A model generated the notes under the pieces. That model made no database searches. It was not told the DNA's origin and saw nothing but the letters and a program-made list of their open reading frames with translations. A program made the translations under genes and the position numbers. A stretch of 64,000 bases of DNA. Origin: Pseudogymnoascus destructans. Taxonomy: Eukaryota; Ascomycota; Leotiomycetes; Thelebolales; Thelebolaceae. Of this stretch, positions 11,000 through 23,519 are shown one piece after another. Every line of letters starts with the position of its first letter. Within the stretch, counting starts at the first letter, position 1. The stretch spans positions 930,001 through 994,000 of the forward strand of contig NW_020167522.1 of the NCBI RefSeq assembly GCF_001641265.1, in the 5' to 3' direction.

Positions 11000-12733
11000 T
11001 TAGTCACTCCTTGCCTTACCTGTGACTCCTCCAGGCACAGCCTCATCATTCGACTCATCCCCATCATATTTATACACTTTCATGTCCATGCCCACCCAAA
11101 AGGTCTTATTACGCCATTTCACCGTTGTCCCCCCCAGGACAGCAAAGACCCAAATAGGTAAAGCAAGCACCTCTCTCCCAAGCCACGCCTCAAGCCATTC
11201 CCCGAAACGCCTCCTTGGTCCTTGCGGCGGCCGGGCAAAACTTGGAGTATCTCCGTCCAGTTCTACCGATGCAACAGAGTGCAGCTTGTTGTACGTGAGT
11301 CGATCAACACCCATCCAGACGGTGATGTACATTAACCAGACGATGAAGAATGCTGTCCACGAGCTTGGCAGTCCCAGGGCCTCCCGAAGCGGTGGCAGGG
11401 TAGTCATGGCAAACGCAGCGTATGCTGAGCAGAGGATACTCTCAACGCCCGGTTCTACGAGTGTCGCGAGTATAACAGTCCATTTCCGAACCCTGAGCCA
11501 TCGTACTCGCCTGGCGATGTAGTCCGCGACGCTTGTAGACGCCATTGGCTGGATAGCAACATCTCCAAACACCAGCCCGTGATTTCTCCATTTCTCGCCA
11601 TTGGCTTGCCCAGGCACAGCGTTGCGCCATAGAAGATCGCCTATAAGGTGGTCCTCGCAGATGTTGTTGGAAAAGAAGTCGATACCTGGTGCATAGGGCG
11701 ATGTTGCGGCCGAGGTGAGGCTGTCGAGATGAGAACGACGGAACATATTGGACTTTCCTACTATACAAGGCGCAACGGCCACGGTATTGATAGCTGTGTA
11801 GAATTTGGCATGTGAGCCGGCCATGAAGATTTCTTCCAGGCGACCCCCACCCCAGCTGAAAAGTCCGCCGTTTCGCGTGGGGAGGATGTTTGTGCTATCT
11901 ACGTTGGTTTCGTCGGTCAGAAGCCCGCGAGCCTCTTCGCCTTTGCTTGCGCCAACGCTGTCCACGACAAGCGGTAGCTGATGTACAAGTTTATAAGGCG
12001 TAAGGCGCCGACCCCCTGGTGCAAATCCGCAAAGCTTGTCTACCATCCGCCCAGTGACACCCTTTCCGACCCAGACGTTGCAGTCCATTACCCACAAAAT
12101 ATCACCCTTGGCTTCCCTGTACCCGCGGCTCATGTTTCTGATCTTTGGGTTTGGTCCCAAGTTGTTCTCCTGCCCAACATCCCCGCTGAGGTTTGGGTCA
12201 TCTTCTTCGACAAAGACCTTCGCGTCGAACCCAGGGAAGTCGGTGATGAGCCTCTGAAGTGTCGCGTGTGCTGGATCGCTACGTGAAGCCACGCACAGGT
12301 ATATCGTCAGCTTATCTCGAGGATATGTCTGCTTGAATGTAGCTGCCAAGCATTCGTATAGCTGTGGCTCAAGTCCTTTTACAGGACGAAGAATTGTGAC
12401 GTGAGGAATTTCATCTTCGGGGAGGTCGAGGGATGCAGCTGGAGTTGGGATTGTGGAGTAGCGGCGGTAACTATAAAAAAATAAGCTTTCTACAACATCA
12501 ATTAGACATTCAAAGGGGAAGCTGGCTCACAGTTGAGTGAAGCCGATAAGCTGGACGAGCAGGATAAAGGAGCACCATGCCGCGCACGCCCCAGCAATCC
12601 AAATCACAAATGTAGAGGTCGATTCATGCTGCATAGTCCCGTCTCCGTCTCCCACGACTGGGTTCACTGCTGAATTCACCAAGCTCGTCATGCAGCGTCG
12701 TCTCTTCTTCACCTCTTCTTCTTCTCTTCTCAC
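11000..12733 (-). CDS. Ceramide glucosyltransferase (GT21)
   Basis: Exons 12733-12531 and 12470-11000 join (FTQL|YRRYST) to give 557 residues. The enzyme transfers glucose from UDP-glucose to ceramide at the Golgi/ER membrane, the first step to fungal glucosylceramide. An N-terminal membrane anchor (FVIWIAGACAAWCSFILLV) precedes PHVTILRPVKGLEP, the usual GT21 start. Asp-containing blocks (VMDCNVWV; ICEDHLIGDLLW) and RRVRWLRVRKW, the (Q/R)xxRW signature, follow in order. Hydrophobic segments near the C-terminus fit the re-entrant or transmembrane region. The first exon offers several ATGs (12733, 12691, 12634); I used the furthest upstream. The gene is divergent from sen2. Confidence 0.93.
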
Positions 12734-13357
12734 TTCTATGGTTGTTGTATATGGTTCATGGTTTTTTCCCGTCCGGAATCCCCAAATTAGGGATGTACAG
12801 ATGAGCTACCCGTTCAATTTAGAGCAACGTTGTGGCCGGCCTTCCGGTTGGCTTCGTCAGTAATTTTTGGGGAGGATTAGTGGTGGAGTGGGGCGGGATT
12901 TAGCAAGTTACCTACCATACGTACTCGATTGTGTTAGACGAAAAACAAATTCCTCACTTCTTCTCTTCACTTCTACTCTCTCACAACTTCCTCAAAACAA
13001 CAATCTCTAATATTTCCTCTACCTTCTCTCCATCTTTCTTTTTCCCTTACCACAGCTTCACTTTGGAAGCTGTACGAAATGTGGTAATACGTAAGTCTTG
13101 TTCTCTTTCAAAACATGTCCATTTGGAGCTTCCATGCAGCTCCTCTTCTTGCGGTGATGACACATTCCGTGGCCTAGAAACCGACTTAACTTTGATTGTC
13201 GTTCTTCTCTGTTGGCTCAATTCTCTCTGAGAAGACTACAACGGTATCTGAGCAAGAATATCCCATTGACTTGGTCGCAACAACAACGATGAAAGAGGGA
13301 GATGCTGACCAGTACTCTCAGGCAGATGATGCATCAATGAAAATCTAGGTCTCCGTC
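12734..13357. promoter_or_regulatory. Divergent promoter region, GCS / sen2
   Basis: About 620 bp between two start codons. It contains CT-rich tracts around 12955-13050 on the sen2 strand, and a GTAAGT site near 13091 that could be the donor of an intron in the 5' leader of sen2. No coding frame was recognised. Confidence 0.45.
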
Positions 13358-15301
13358 ATGGAAGACACAACCCAAGTAGTCACAGCCGTCAATGGCGTAC
13401 AATTCAAACCAAAAGAGTTAATAAATGAAGCATCTTCCAAACCAGACGTTGCCGTCAATGGTGATCCAATCAAGCCTGAGACGAATGTCAATGGAACCTC
13501 CACAGGGTCAAATGCGACCGTGGATATAGCTTCTCCTAAGAACGGGACGGGTGGTAATGGCAGACCTCGTGGGCCTACCAGGTCACAACAGATAAATAAG
13601 CTATATTCCTACCCTACGCCATTACGAACCTTCCCTCTCCCAACCTTTGTTCCACATAATCCGATCTCCCTGGTCCAAATCTTGTACACATGGCTCCAAC
13701 AAACTATCAGTCCCCCCTCGTCACATCCTCAGGCTCTATACCAAGGGGTGTTCTCACCGGAGCTTCGCTCGATTCATGTCACGGATGAAAGATCTGCCCA
13801 TGCTCTTTGGCGGGAAGGGTTCTTCGGCAAAGGCAGCTTGAGTCGGAGTGAACCCAGTTGGCTTGACCGTGAGAAGCGCCGGGTTGGTGCCAACGCCTCC
13901 AAGACGAGCGAAGAAGTGACGAGGCAGAGGCGTGCAGAGAGACAACAGGCTAAGTGGGAGAGGGCAAGAGTCGGTCGCGAGGCTATAGATCAGAAGCTGC
14001 GAGAGGAGCAGGAGCTTGGAATTCTGTCAGACGCGGCCCTCAGGGACAACAAAGACCAGCCAACCAGGAAAACATTCCTTTCACCTGTTGGACCAGAAGA
14101 ATTGCTGCGTCTACCAAACTCTCGATACGACGTACACCTTGTCAATGGTCCGACATCTGCCGTGGCCAACACTACAAGCCCTGGAAGTGAACGGGCGAAC
14201 GAAGCAGCCGATGATAACAAACCCCAATCGATCAGGAAGGCATTCGTTCCACCTGTTGGGCCAGGAGAATTGCTGCGTCTATCAAACTCGCAATGCGACC
14301 TAGACCTTTGCATTGGTCCAACATCTGTGGCCAACCATACAAGTCCTGCCGTCGAACAGTCGGTGACCACAGTGGGGCAAGACAAAACAACAATTCCGAA
14401 TGGGCATGTGGTATCACCGGGATATGAAAGCCCTCCCGCCACTGAAGTTGACCTGCTACTCCGCCCACTCTACAAACCGGTTTCCGCAAAGATTTCGGGT
14501 GACACCCAGACCTATACATCGACAAATAGCGATGTATCAACTGAAGAGACTTTAAACCGGCCTAAACCTCTGAACCGCAAGAAGAGTGTTCGATTTTCGC
14601 CCACCATTGAGCAAACCACATTCCTGCCATCGGATCCCATCAATGCCGACTTCTCCAAACCTAAACCGCCAACTCCACCAAAAATCACTGAAGCAGACGT
14701 CACACTCGTCGGACTTCACAATCAGGAACACATCCAACTCACAATGGAAGAAGCCTTCTTTCTCTCATATGGCCTAGGTGTCCTGTCGATCCAAGACGCG
14801 CACAGCAACCTGCCAATCCCTCCTCAAGACCTTCTGCCGCTCTTCCGCCAAACCTCTTCCTTCCCTGTATCGGCCACACCCCATACCCGACCAGATGATC
14901 TGTTTATCATTTCATATGTCGTTTACCACCACTTCCGCAGTCTCGGCTGGTGCGTGCGCGGCGGCACGAAATTTGGTGTCGACTACTTGCTATACAGTCG
15001 CGGCCCTGTCTTCTCACACGCTGAGTTTGCGGTGCTGATCCTACCGACATATAGCCATCCTTACTGGTCCAGCGACGATGCGATCGCGAAAGACGTGCAA
15101 AAGAGGCAGAGCAAAAAGTGGAATTGGCTGCACTGTGTGAATCGCGTGAATGGACAGGTGAAGAAGACACTGGTACTGGTTTATGTTGATGTTCCTCCAC
15201 CTGTCAATGAGGAGGGCATGCGAGTCGATGAAGTGCTGGCCAGGTATACTGTCAGAGAGGTGGTGTTAAAGAGATGGCTGAGCAACCGCAGTCGGGATTA
15301 A
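13358..15301 (+). CDS. sen2: tRNA-splicing endonuclease subunit Sen2
   Basis: A single-exon gene of 647 residues. The N-terminal half contains LYSYPTPLRTFPLPTFVPHNP and the WREGFFGKGSLSRSEPSW block typical of fungal Sen2. The C-terminal nuclease fold has the catalytic triad: Tyr546 and His554 in LLYSRGPVFSHAEF with the family's spacing of eight, and a Lys at about 602 in VKKTLVLVYV. Sen2 cuts the 5' splice site of pre-tRNA introns in the SEN heterotetramer. The middle (about residues 225-330) contains an imperfect duplication of about 60 residues, with two RK(T/A)F(L/V)(S/P)PVGP(E/G)ELLRL units. The linker is longer than the core fold needs. Convergent with the Ppo gene. Confidence 0.92.
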   Translation: MEDTTQVVTAVNGVQFKPKELINEASSKPDVAVNGDPIKPETNVNGTSTGSNATVDIASPKNGTGGNGRPRGPTRSQQINKLYSYPTPLRTFPLPTFVPHNPISLVQILYTWLQQTISPPSSHPQALYQGVFSPELRSIHVTDERSAHALWREGFFGKGSLSRSEPSWLDREKRRVGANASKTSEEVTRQRRAERQQAKWERARVGREAIDQKLREEQELGILSDAALRDNKDQPTRKTFLSPVGPEELLRLPNSRYDVHLVNGPTSAVANTTSPGSERANEAADDNKPQSIRKAFVPPVGPGELLRLSNSQCDLDLCIGPTSVANHTSPAVEQSVTTVGQDKTTIPNGHVVSPGYESPPATEVDLLLRPLYKPVSAKISGDTQTYTSTNSDVSTEETLNRPKPLNRKKSVRFSPTIEQTTFLPSDPINADFSKPKPPTPPKITEADVTLVGLHNQEHIQLTMEEAFFLSYGLGVLSIQDAHSNLPIPPQDLLPLFRQTSSFPVSATPHTRPDDLFIISYVVYHHFRSLGWCVRGGTKFGVDYLLYSRGPVFSHAEFAVLILPTYSHPYWSSDDAIAKDVQKRQSKKWNWLHCVNRVNGQVKKTLVLVYVDVPPPVNEEGMRVDEVLARYTVREVVLKRWLSNRSRD

Positions 15302-15622
15302 TGCGGCTCTCATCCCAGGTTGGTATTTTATCACAAGACTGGGTATATATAGGTTGGCAATTTGTTCTTGTAGATGTACGACTCTCAATGACAGGCCTGG
15401 GAAGAAACGGAGTTAAAGGGATGGATAACGGCCATATGCTCGTGTGTATTGTACTATACCAGTTGTAACGATTATACGATCCACGATGCAAACTAGATTT
15501 ACATAATCAAATCTTGCTTGTATTCATAGTCCGTAAATTTTGAAAAGACATGAAAACATAAATAGCGGCAAATCCAATCTCAGTGAACCACCTCCTGAGT
15601 ATCCCCTATCTCCACTCGCAAG
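15302..15622. other. Convergent intergenic region
   Basis: About 320 bp between the sen2 stop (+) and the Ppo stop (-). Holds both 3' ends; nothing else was recognised. Confidence 0.5.
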
Positions 15623-18600
15623 TTACACCAACGCAGGTCCATCCCATCTAATCTTCAGACTCGTTGGAATAGGCCAGATATCACTCCAATCTGGCTTCAA
15701 ATAAACAGTATACCCGTGCTCTGCAGACACCTTTCTCACCCCTTCCCGGTTCGCTGGATCAAGCCTCAAACCCTTCAGCCTCAGCACGGCCCTGAACATT
15801 GTCGTCATCGCGACCTTGCTCGCGTCGACGCCGGCGCACTCGTGGGGTCCATGGCCATAGTGGATATAGCTGTCCAGCGGGCGTGTGACATCTACCTTGA
15901 GCGGATCGGGGAAAGCAACTGGGTCGCGCGACGCGCGCACGATATTGGCGAGGATGCGGTGGTGCTGGGGGATGTAGACGCTGCGGTCGTGATCCTGGAC
16001 TGTCATGTCAACCGCAGCCTCACGGAAGAGACCAGCGGTGTGGCGGAGGCGGGCGCCTTCCATGAAACTGGGTCTGTTAGCTGGGAGGTACGGTGAGGGG
16101 GTGTTCAGGGGCAGTGACTTACTAGTGCAGCAACAGGTCCTCACTCTCGTCTGTCTCGTGCTCTGCGAGCTCTTGCATCTTGGGCAAGTGCTCGATGCCT
16201 TCTGTGAGGTAGTAATCCAAAACTTGGGAGAACAGCTGGCTCTGATTCGCTACCATGCTACTCGCCGTCGGCAACAGCTGTCCCCATACAACTTCTTTCG
16301 TGCTGAGACCGCTCTGTAGTAGCCGTTGGATGGTGTGCATGCCATAATCCTCGAGCTGGCTCTTCGCCCGTATCTTCTCGACAAACTCCGCAATCTTGCC
16401 AAAGCGGGCCACTGACTCTACGTTGAGCAAGACGAGGGTCCCAAGAGATTTCGCGAGCATTTTGGCGGCCGTCTTGAGCGGGAACGACTTCTTGGGGTCG
16501 ATGTCGTAGAAGATGGCGAAGAAAAGGAGAGACAGGATCATACTGAGTTCTTGCTCCGTGTAGATACCGCGGGGGTTGTCTTCTGTCTTTAACGGCAGCG
16601 AGAACAGGCTCGCTGAGAAGTGCGCATGTGCCAAGTTGCCCACGTCTCTCGTAATGTCGACGCAATTCGCACCGCCTATCTGGTACGTGTATTTTTTGAG
16701 AAGCTTCTCGGTGATGTCTTGGTAGAAGGCCTTGACTTCCTTCTTCCAGTCGTTAGGATACAGGGCCTTCATGACAAGTTTCCGCGATTCCTCGTTCGCC
16801 TCGTCGTCACCAGCGAGGCAGTAAGTGCCGCCGTACCATTCATTAGGCTGGGAGACAAGGAACTCGATCGAGTCTCCCCAAGTGACCTTCCAGTTGGTCT
16901 TATCATTCAGGATCTTTAACACCGCATCATAGCTATCAATGGAAATAACCTCTGGTGTGACCTTCGGGGGATTCCAGTCGTACAGTTTTGCTGTGCCGAG
17001 ATTCGTTTGGATAACAAGATTCTCAGCTGGCGTGACGAATGGAAAGTGGGCGTAGATGGAGTTTCCTTTGAAGGCACCCGGGAAGGCACCAAGGATCAGC
17101 TTGTACATGACACATCCTTGGTCAACTTTCGTATCAAAGTTGCAGGCTGTGAATCCCCAGTTTGTCAGGGATCTTCCATTGAAATCAGTTGTGTAGAAGC
17201 GATCTCCGCGAACAAGGGAGACCGCATCAGATAGGATAGCCCGGCTAATGGTGTAGTTGACGCATAGGCCGGACCCAGGTGCCTGAGGAGGCTTGGCTTT
17301 CTCGGCCGTAAGGCCAGGATAGAGCTCAACGAAGTCGGGCGAGTCGTACAGATTCTTGAGTTTCTTGGCTACTATAGGGTCTGGGTTGATTTCCTCGAAT
17401 GTCTCATGCGCCTTCAAGCCGAAAAATAGACGGAACTCGTTGAGGCTTGCCAAGTTCCACTGGCGGGCCTGCATTATCCCAAGGATTTCGATACTTCTCA
17501 TAATGGTAGGCACTCTGTTGGCCCCGAATGAGCCAGCGACATCCAAAATCGACGACGTAAGAATCTCCACGAGGCCCTCTTCGGGCAACGTTCCATCCTC
17601 GTTGCGTTTCAGTCCACCAAATGGACGCTCCAGTGGATCTTCCGGCAGGCCAGCAACGACCTTCCCAAGCCCTCCCATTAGTTCATGGATTGGCATGTCC
17701 TTGTGGTTTTTTCCTGGGAAAATCCTTTCGTACTCTTGCTGGATCCATTTATCATCCCGTTCCGAGATGGCCGAGTGCCAGCGGTAAATGAGATTAAACT
17801 CGGCGGAAACGCTATTGCCCATCCCTTCTGGAGCGGGAACATTGAACATAGTCTTTGTGCTGACGGATCGTGGATCCAGGGCCCATGTGGACGATGTGCG
17901 ATTCAACGACAGAATCGTGCGAACATAATCTTTCACAATGATGTTGACATACAACCCGCAGGTAATGAGCCTCGACGTCTGGAATAGGTCTTCATCATAC
18001 TTTGCCCATTTGCTCGTGTCATCGTCTTTTGGCTTTGTAAATCGGCCATTCTCGTTGATCCTAGTCATGTCAGCTCTATCTACCACGGTGATGCAACGAA
18101 GAAGCTCACAATGCCAGCATCGTCGCAGTCTTATTATGGAACCTGTTGAACATAATCAATATGACTCCGACTCCCGGTGGCAGGCCCAATGTCCTTTTCT
18201 CAGAAAAGCAGTCCGGCTTCAGCTTTCCATCCTTGAACGTGCGAATCAGCTTCTGTTCTTCTCCGTTTTTCCCATACAATGGGCTGAGGTCCAGATACGA
18301 ACTCGTATTTGAGATGGTGTTGTCTTTGCTATTAGTACAGAATATGTCGTGGGTGATAATGGCGGCCATGTAGAACAGAACGCTGCTAATTTTGTTTGGG
18401 TGCTCCTCAAAGGCATCCCCGCGGTCCATGAGCTCATCAAAGATATCCCCTGGGTCTGGGAGTTGGATATTTTGCAGGATCACGGGCTTCACAGACCGAG
18501 CGTAGTGACTGCCCGCCTGTCCAAGACTTGGATGGCTGATATTGTTATTACGGCCATCGGCCTCTCGGTATTTATATTGGTTCCCTAGTGACGAAAGAGG

Positions 18601-18963
18601 CGGGTGCGGCAGGGCATCCCACAGAGTATTCACAAAGTTGTCTGTGAGATGCTTTCCTGTCTTCGAGTCCTCCGGCAGGTGCGACAGGCCTGTTACGAGA
18701 CGCTCGAGGAGGAGAGTGCTGTCATCCTGCACGCCATGTGCCTGGTCATGAAAGGATTCGAGGAGAGCCTGGATATCTTCAGGCTCTACCTTCCCCAAGT
18801 CGGCACGTTTCGAGCCATCAATTTTGAGGGGCTCATTCGTGGGTCTGTGAGGGTAGGCGGCATTGACAGGGCCAAGGGAGGCATTGACGACGGCGGATAC
18901 CTGGCCCAAGGCGCCTTCGATTTCGCCGCGAAGAGACGTGTGTTTTTCAGCTATGGAGACCAT
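15623..18963 (-). CDS. ppoA: Psi-factor-producing oxygenase / linoleate diol synthase (PpoA-like)
   Basis: Exons 18963-18110, 18060-16123 and 16067-15623 give 1078 residues. The N-terminal haem dioxygenase domain has distal His205 (ITHDIF), Tyr377 and proximal His380 (YRWH). The C-terminal P450 domain keeps the haem-thiolate Cys1008 in GHGPHECAG. The family converts linoleic and oleic acid to 8-hydroperoxides, then isomerises them to diols that act as psi-factor signals balancing sexual and asexual sporulation. ANQSQ in the P450 domain fits the ANQxQ isomerase motif of 5,8- and 7,8-diol synthases, and together with the retained Cys points to an active P450 half rather than a PpoC-like 10-dioxygenase. 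I chose the ATG at 18963 (MVSIAEKH) because it places His205, Tyr377 and Cys1008 within three residues of PpoA numbering. Confidence 0.92.
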
Positions 18964-19528
18964 TACGAAAGGCGGAAGAGGACGGATAGTTGGATGGAAG
19001 GGGATATGATATGTGTGGATCTGTGGTACATACAAAACAGAAGGCAAGAGACGCACCGAGGGAGATAATGATGATATAGTAAAGCAAGAAGTAAGAAAGG
19101 AAGCCTATAATATATATCCCGAAATACACACATATATATATAGATATAGAGGCTGTACGCAGCTGAAATACGAAGAAGCTGAGTGGGAGAGCTGATGGTG
19201 GGCTACATTGCTGAAGATATTCCCACGGACCAATCAGTTGCGTTGGATAGGGGAGCCACGACATGCCCCGCACTCCTCCATCGGACAGGCCGATAATTGG
19301 CGCCTCCGCAACGAAACACGTTCCCTCCTGCGATGTCATTCTGACATTTTGTGGCCTAATCCAGGCACAATTGGGGCACAGCGCGTCTTCGTATCATCCC
19401 GGGAATTCGGGGTAATAAAAGCGTTGCATTGTTACAGCATGCTCACTGCATGCGCCTAGTCCCAAGGGCTGTGTATCCAAAATTGGAAAAGGATTAGGGC
19501 CAAGCCTATCAGGCATCTATAGTATCTC
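18964..19528. promoter_or_regulatory. Promoter of ppoA / 3' end of the EXS gene
   Basis: About 565 bp upstream of the Ppo start. It includes an alternating AT stretch at about 19108-19147 (TATATATCCC, CATATATATATAGATATAG), then the 3' untranslated region of the Syg1-like gene. No gene was recognised. Confidence 0.4.
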
Positions 19529-22500
19529 TTATAGTCCCCCTCTCCCTGCATTTCGCCGTGCCTGTCGACCTGCTCCGTCTCTTTGCCTCGTCAGCTCCTC
19601 ATCCTCCCTCCCCTCGCTCGGGCTGCCATCATCCTCATCGTCATCACTGCTCTCCCTCTCCCAGCTATCCTCTTCCCTCGTGGCAGCCGCGCCCGCTACC
19701 TCTTCCTTGCCCTTCTTCTTCACGAAATCCTGCGTGTGTGCCTCCGCCATGATCTTCGTAATTGTCATTCGTCGCCTTAATGTGTCAGGCCCCTGCTCCT
19801 CTGCCCTAGCCGATGACGACGTGCGCGCGCGGAATCGGCTCTGTCCCGGGCTAGGAGTGGGTCGCAAGCTGCCCGAGTGCACCTTCGCCATCTCGGCGTT
19901 CTCACCGTCCTCGCCAATTGGCCGAACCATCGACTCCGAGGCTGATGTCTCGTCTGTGTCGTGCAACTTGTAAGGAAGCGGTACGTCGCGCGAGGCTTTA
20001 AACCGCATCACGTTGGCTGCGTGTTCGTTCTCAACACGGAACAGCGCCCAGACACCGCGGCGATTTGCTTCCGAGAATGAGATGGAGAAGGATGCGATGG
20101 TGCTGTGCTGTGTGTTGTGCGTGAATAAAGCGTAGAAGATCCAGTTGAAGCGGAGAAGAACGTCAAAGACTATGGCTGAGTAGTAGTACCATGGTGACTT
20201 GTACCCCAGGACTGGTCTAAGGAACTTATGTTTCGCAGAGGGCTGTATCAGAGACCAATCCATGAAGAGATCCCAGAGCGTAGAGTAGATGGAGTTGACA
20301 ACGGCGATAGTGATGAAAACGGCCAGGTGCGTATTGGACTCCTTGATACGGTACAGAGACAGTGTGATGTAGTAAAGGATTGTTGTGCTGTATTTGCCAA
20401 AATTGGCAAGATGGGGAAACGCAGACCGAGTATCGTAGTATCGACGAAGGCATTGCAGAGCACGCCAAATTCCCGGAAGCGCCGTGAAAAATCCGAGGAG
20501 GCGGGAATTCCCAGAGTTGCATTGTGGCGGGTCAGACCAGTGATTCGCATAAAGGCAAAAGAAAAGCTCAATATTCTAGACGATTGTCAGTGTATCGATT
20601 GCAACGAATGGTGAAGGGTATACTAACAGCCGTAACATATGTCAAGGAACAGTACATATCTCCTAGAAAGAAATCTCGAAATTCAACGGGGTATAATCCG
20701 GCAAGAAGTAAACGCCACTGCTTCAAGTTAGCATTTCTCCCGGTAATTCGATGCCAGATAACTCACATGTGCATATGCAAACCATCTCCGACTCTGATTA
20801 AACAGTATCGGTGCAGGCAAAAAGATAAAAACCAAAGTAAGAAAAATTAAAATGACAGGGTAATACAGATACATGTCGGGACTGCCGACAGCCGAGAAAT
20901 TTAGCCAAACAAATAATCCAAGCAGCAGTGTGAGGAATGAAGGGAACTCTGCCAGTTGCCTCCAGTCGAGATTGTTGCGCGGATCAAACTCGAAAATAAA
21001 TACGTAGTTGATTTTGTTAGCAGCCCAGACGCTGCAGTCAAGGCAGAAAAATGAAAACAAATATAAAGCGAGGAAGTATCCCCCATATATCTGAAGTAGA
21101 TAACCAGTGCGTAGATGGATTACCGGGTCGGAATGATTCCGAAGGATGGCGGCAGCGTTGACGACCCCCTGGATTCCAAAGACCGCACCAGTTCCAATAA
21201 GGAGGCCGCTGCGGAAGGCACTGGCCGTATGTTGTCCCAGCTTCCCATTTGCGCTGCGCAGCTTGCCCATGGCCACTTTGTGGTTCCCGCGCTCGAAGTA
21301 ACGAGCATAGAGGTCTTCGACGGCGTGAAGGTGGCTATCGACGACGCTGCTTTGGACGAACCAGGCCTTGTTGACCTTGTCCGACATGTAACGCAAGGGT
21401 GGATGGGCGTTTGCTGCCTTGTCGTACTTTTTGTTGATCTTCCGGAACGCAGTTCGGTTCAGCAAGGCATATGATTTTAAAAGCTCAAGGCCACGATAAT
21501 ACTCCTTCAGGGCAAGCTTAAGCTTCCTTTTCGCAGATCTATACGGGACTTCATGTTCATGAGCTCTCCGGACATAGTCTTGAGAAGGATCCGTCCCACG
21601 AGCTACTTGCGTTCCCTCTGACGGTCGGAGGTTTGGCGTGAGGTGCATATCGCGCAGCGCCTTCGAGTTTAGGCCAAGTCTTTGCCCAAACTTTAGACTA
21701 TCCAAAGCCTTCGTAACAGGTCTCTTCAATATATTCTGGTTGGGCGGAGGGGTGCCACTCCCACTCGAGGGGCTAGGGTTGCCGGGGATGTCATCAATCG
21801 ACTTGCCTGCCTCACCTCTACCAGCCCGCTTTACTGTCCTGAAATTTGAAATCTCTTCAATGCGACGATTCCTCATCTCGTATAGTTGTCCCCTCAGGAC
21901 ATTCAGTCTTTCCTCTGATTCGTCTTCTTTCTCCTTGTAGAAGGTTTCAACTTTGTCCAGCTGCCCATCCATCCAGTCGAAGAATTCCTTTTCCTTCGCC
22001 TTCACATAGTCCAGGGGGTTCATATTGACATCCAGCGCTACTTCATCACGTTTCGCCCCAGAACGCGACCAGATTCGTTTCAGTAGCGGCTTTGGGTCCC
22101 CAGGGCTTGAGATATTCGCTGCGCTCCCAGTTATGGTCATCGAACTCCCGCGATTGAACATGTCCGCAATGGCTGGTCGTTTGGGTGCCGTACCCCTTTC
22201 CACAACGGTATGCGCATTTTGTGGACCCGGTGGTGCCTTGTCCGACACGCTACCCCGATGCTGCGATCTAGATGTCTTGTCCGTGGCTCTTTCTGGTGGA
22301 CTATTGTCGATTCCAGTGCTCAGCGCCGGGTCTGGTAACTCGAGATGTATGAGACCATAGTCGCTAGGTGGCGTGGGTACAAAGCTTCCATACTGCAATT
22401 GTGTGCTCTCTGGGCTCTCTGCCTCTTTTCCATTCCGCCTGTTTATCAGGATGGGTTTTGTGAGTTGGTCGGTCTCGTCGGAGGTGGGGCGCGATGCTGT

Positions 22501-22826
22501 GCCACGTCGCTCAGGCAAGGAGTTGTATCCATGCGTTGTAAGCTGACGCTGAGGCGCAGGAAGCGCTGCCTTCCTAGTCAGGGTCGGAGAGCCATTGCTT
22601 CGATAGAGATCGCGCGGGTTGAGTTTGCCGGATCTAGGAGTTGCGTTTGCGTTTGCGCGTGCGACAGCTCGACCAACGGCCTTCACTCGCTTCTTGCCGG
22701 CCTTGTAGTCAAGGTATTTGACTCGCCATTCTAGGGGAGGCATGTGAGCACGGCGTTTCAACGAAGGGTTACACTGATTGTCTAACCTGGAACAAGGTCC
22801 TGCTCGAGCTCTTTCGCAAACTTCAT
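19529..22826 (-). CDS. SPX-EXS protein, Syg1/XPR1-like
   Basis: Four exons, 22826-22787, 22730-20767, 20720-20628 and 20575-19529, give 1047 residues. The first exon is only 40 nt and codes MKFAKELEQDLVP; it restores the canonical SPX start (..EWRVKYLDYKAGKK). The SPX domain continues through KRKLKLALKEYYRGLELLKSY and RKINKKYDK. Several membrane segments follow (about residues 510-680), then the EXS domain: WRLLLAGLYPVEFRDFF, NIELFFCLYANHW, RLLGFFTALPGIWRALQCLRR and NEHAANVMRFKASRDVPLPY. SPX domains sense inositol pyrophosphates; XPR1 relatives export phosphate, and yeast Syg1 was linked to G-protein signalling. A charged, disordered tail of about 150 residues ends the protein. The exon 3 donor is GTTAGT. 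Confidence 0.93.
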
Positions 22827-23519
22827 CTTTAGACGTGTGCCATGCAATAAGCTATAGTATAAGCAAGTAAGTGGGTGGGATACATGAAGAATAAATGATA
22901 TAAGATAAGTCTATAGCGCTCCATTCATGTTCTGTCCAAGTTCTGTTCAAGAGAGGCGAAAGTGAGGAAATGTCTAGATGTCCAAGGTGGGGAACGAGAA
23001 TTAAAAGTGCAGGGGGTGGTCGAAGATATGCCATACGCCATAATGAAGTAGCTGATTGGTCGGTGCAAAGAACACCCCTGCCACTAAATAAGTACGTACC
23101 AAACAACACCATGGTTCTCGAATTGTGCCTGGGAAGATGGGCTGATCTAACAAAATCGCTCTACGGAGTACATAGTAAAAATACTTTAGTAAGATATAAT
23201 TATATAATCAAAGCGTTGCAGTCTATCATAATAAGCTGCTATATTTTAGAGATTTTAAGAGCATCAGTAGGTAAAAATAATTCTTCGGGTGCTCTATTTT
23301 AAGTAATATAAAACTGTTTAATTCTCACTTAAAATATAATAAACCAGCACTAATAACAATTTACCACGCCGTCATGTTAAGGTTACCAGAGTATTAGGAT
23401 ATAGACCAATGGCATATTATGATTTGCTAGTATAAATAGTCTCATAGTCATAGGGAAATATGGCCGTGGGTGTGTTGGTAAATCTTTGGTATTTAAGAAA
23501 AGCCTCTCGAATATATATA
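22827..23519. promoter_or_regulatory. Upstream region of the EXS gene and island boundary
   Basis: About 690 bp. The half nearest the gene is ordinary promoter-like sequence. From about 23180 the sequence becomes strongly AT-rich (short ATA/TAA runs), marking the start of the repeat island. No gene was recognised. Confidence 0.4.
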
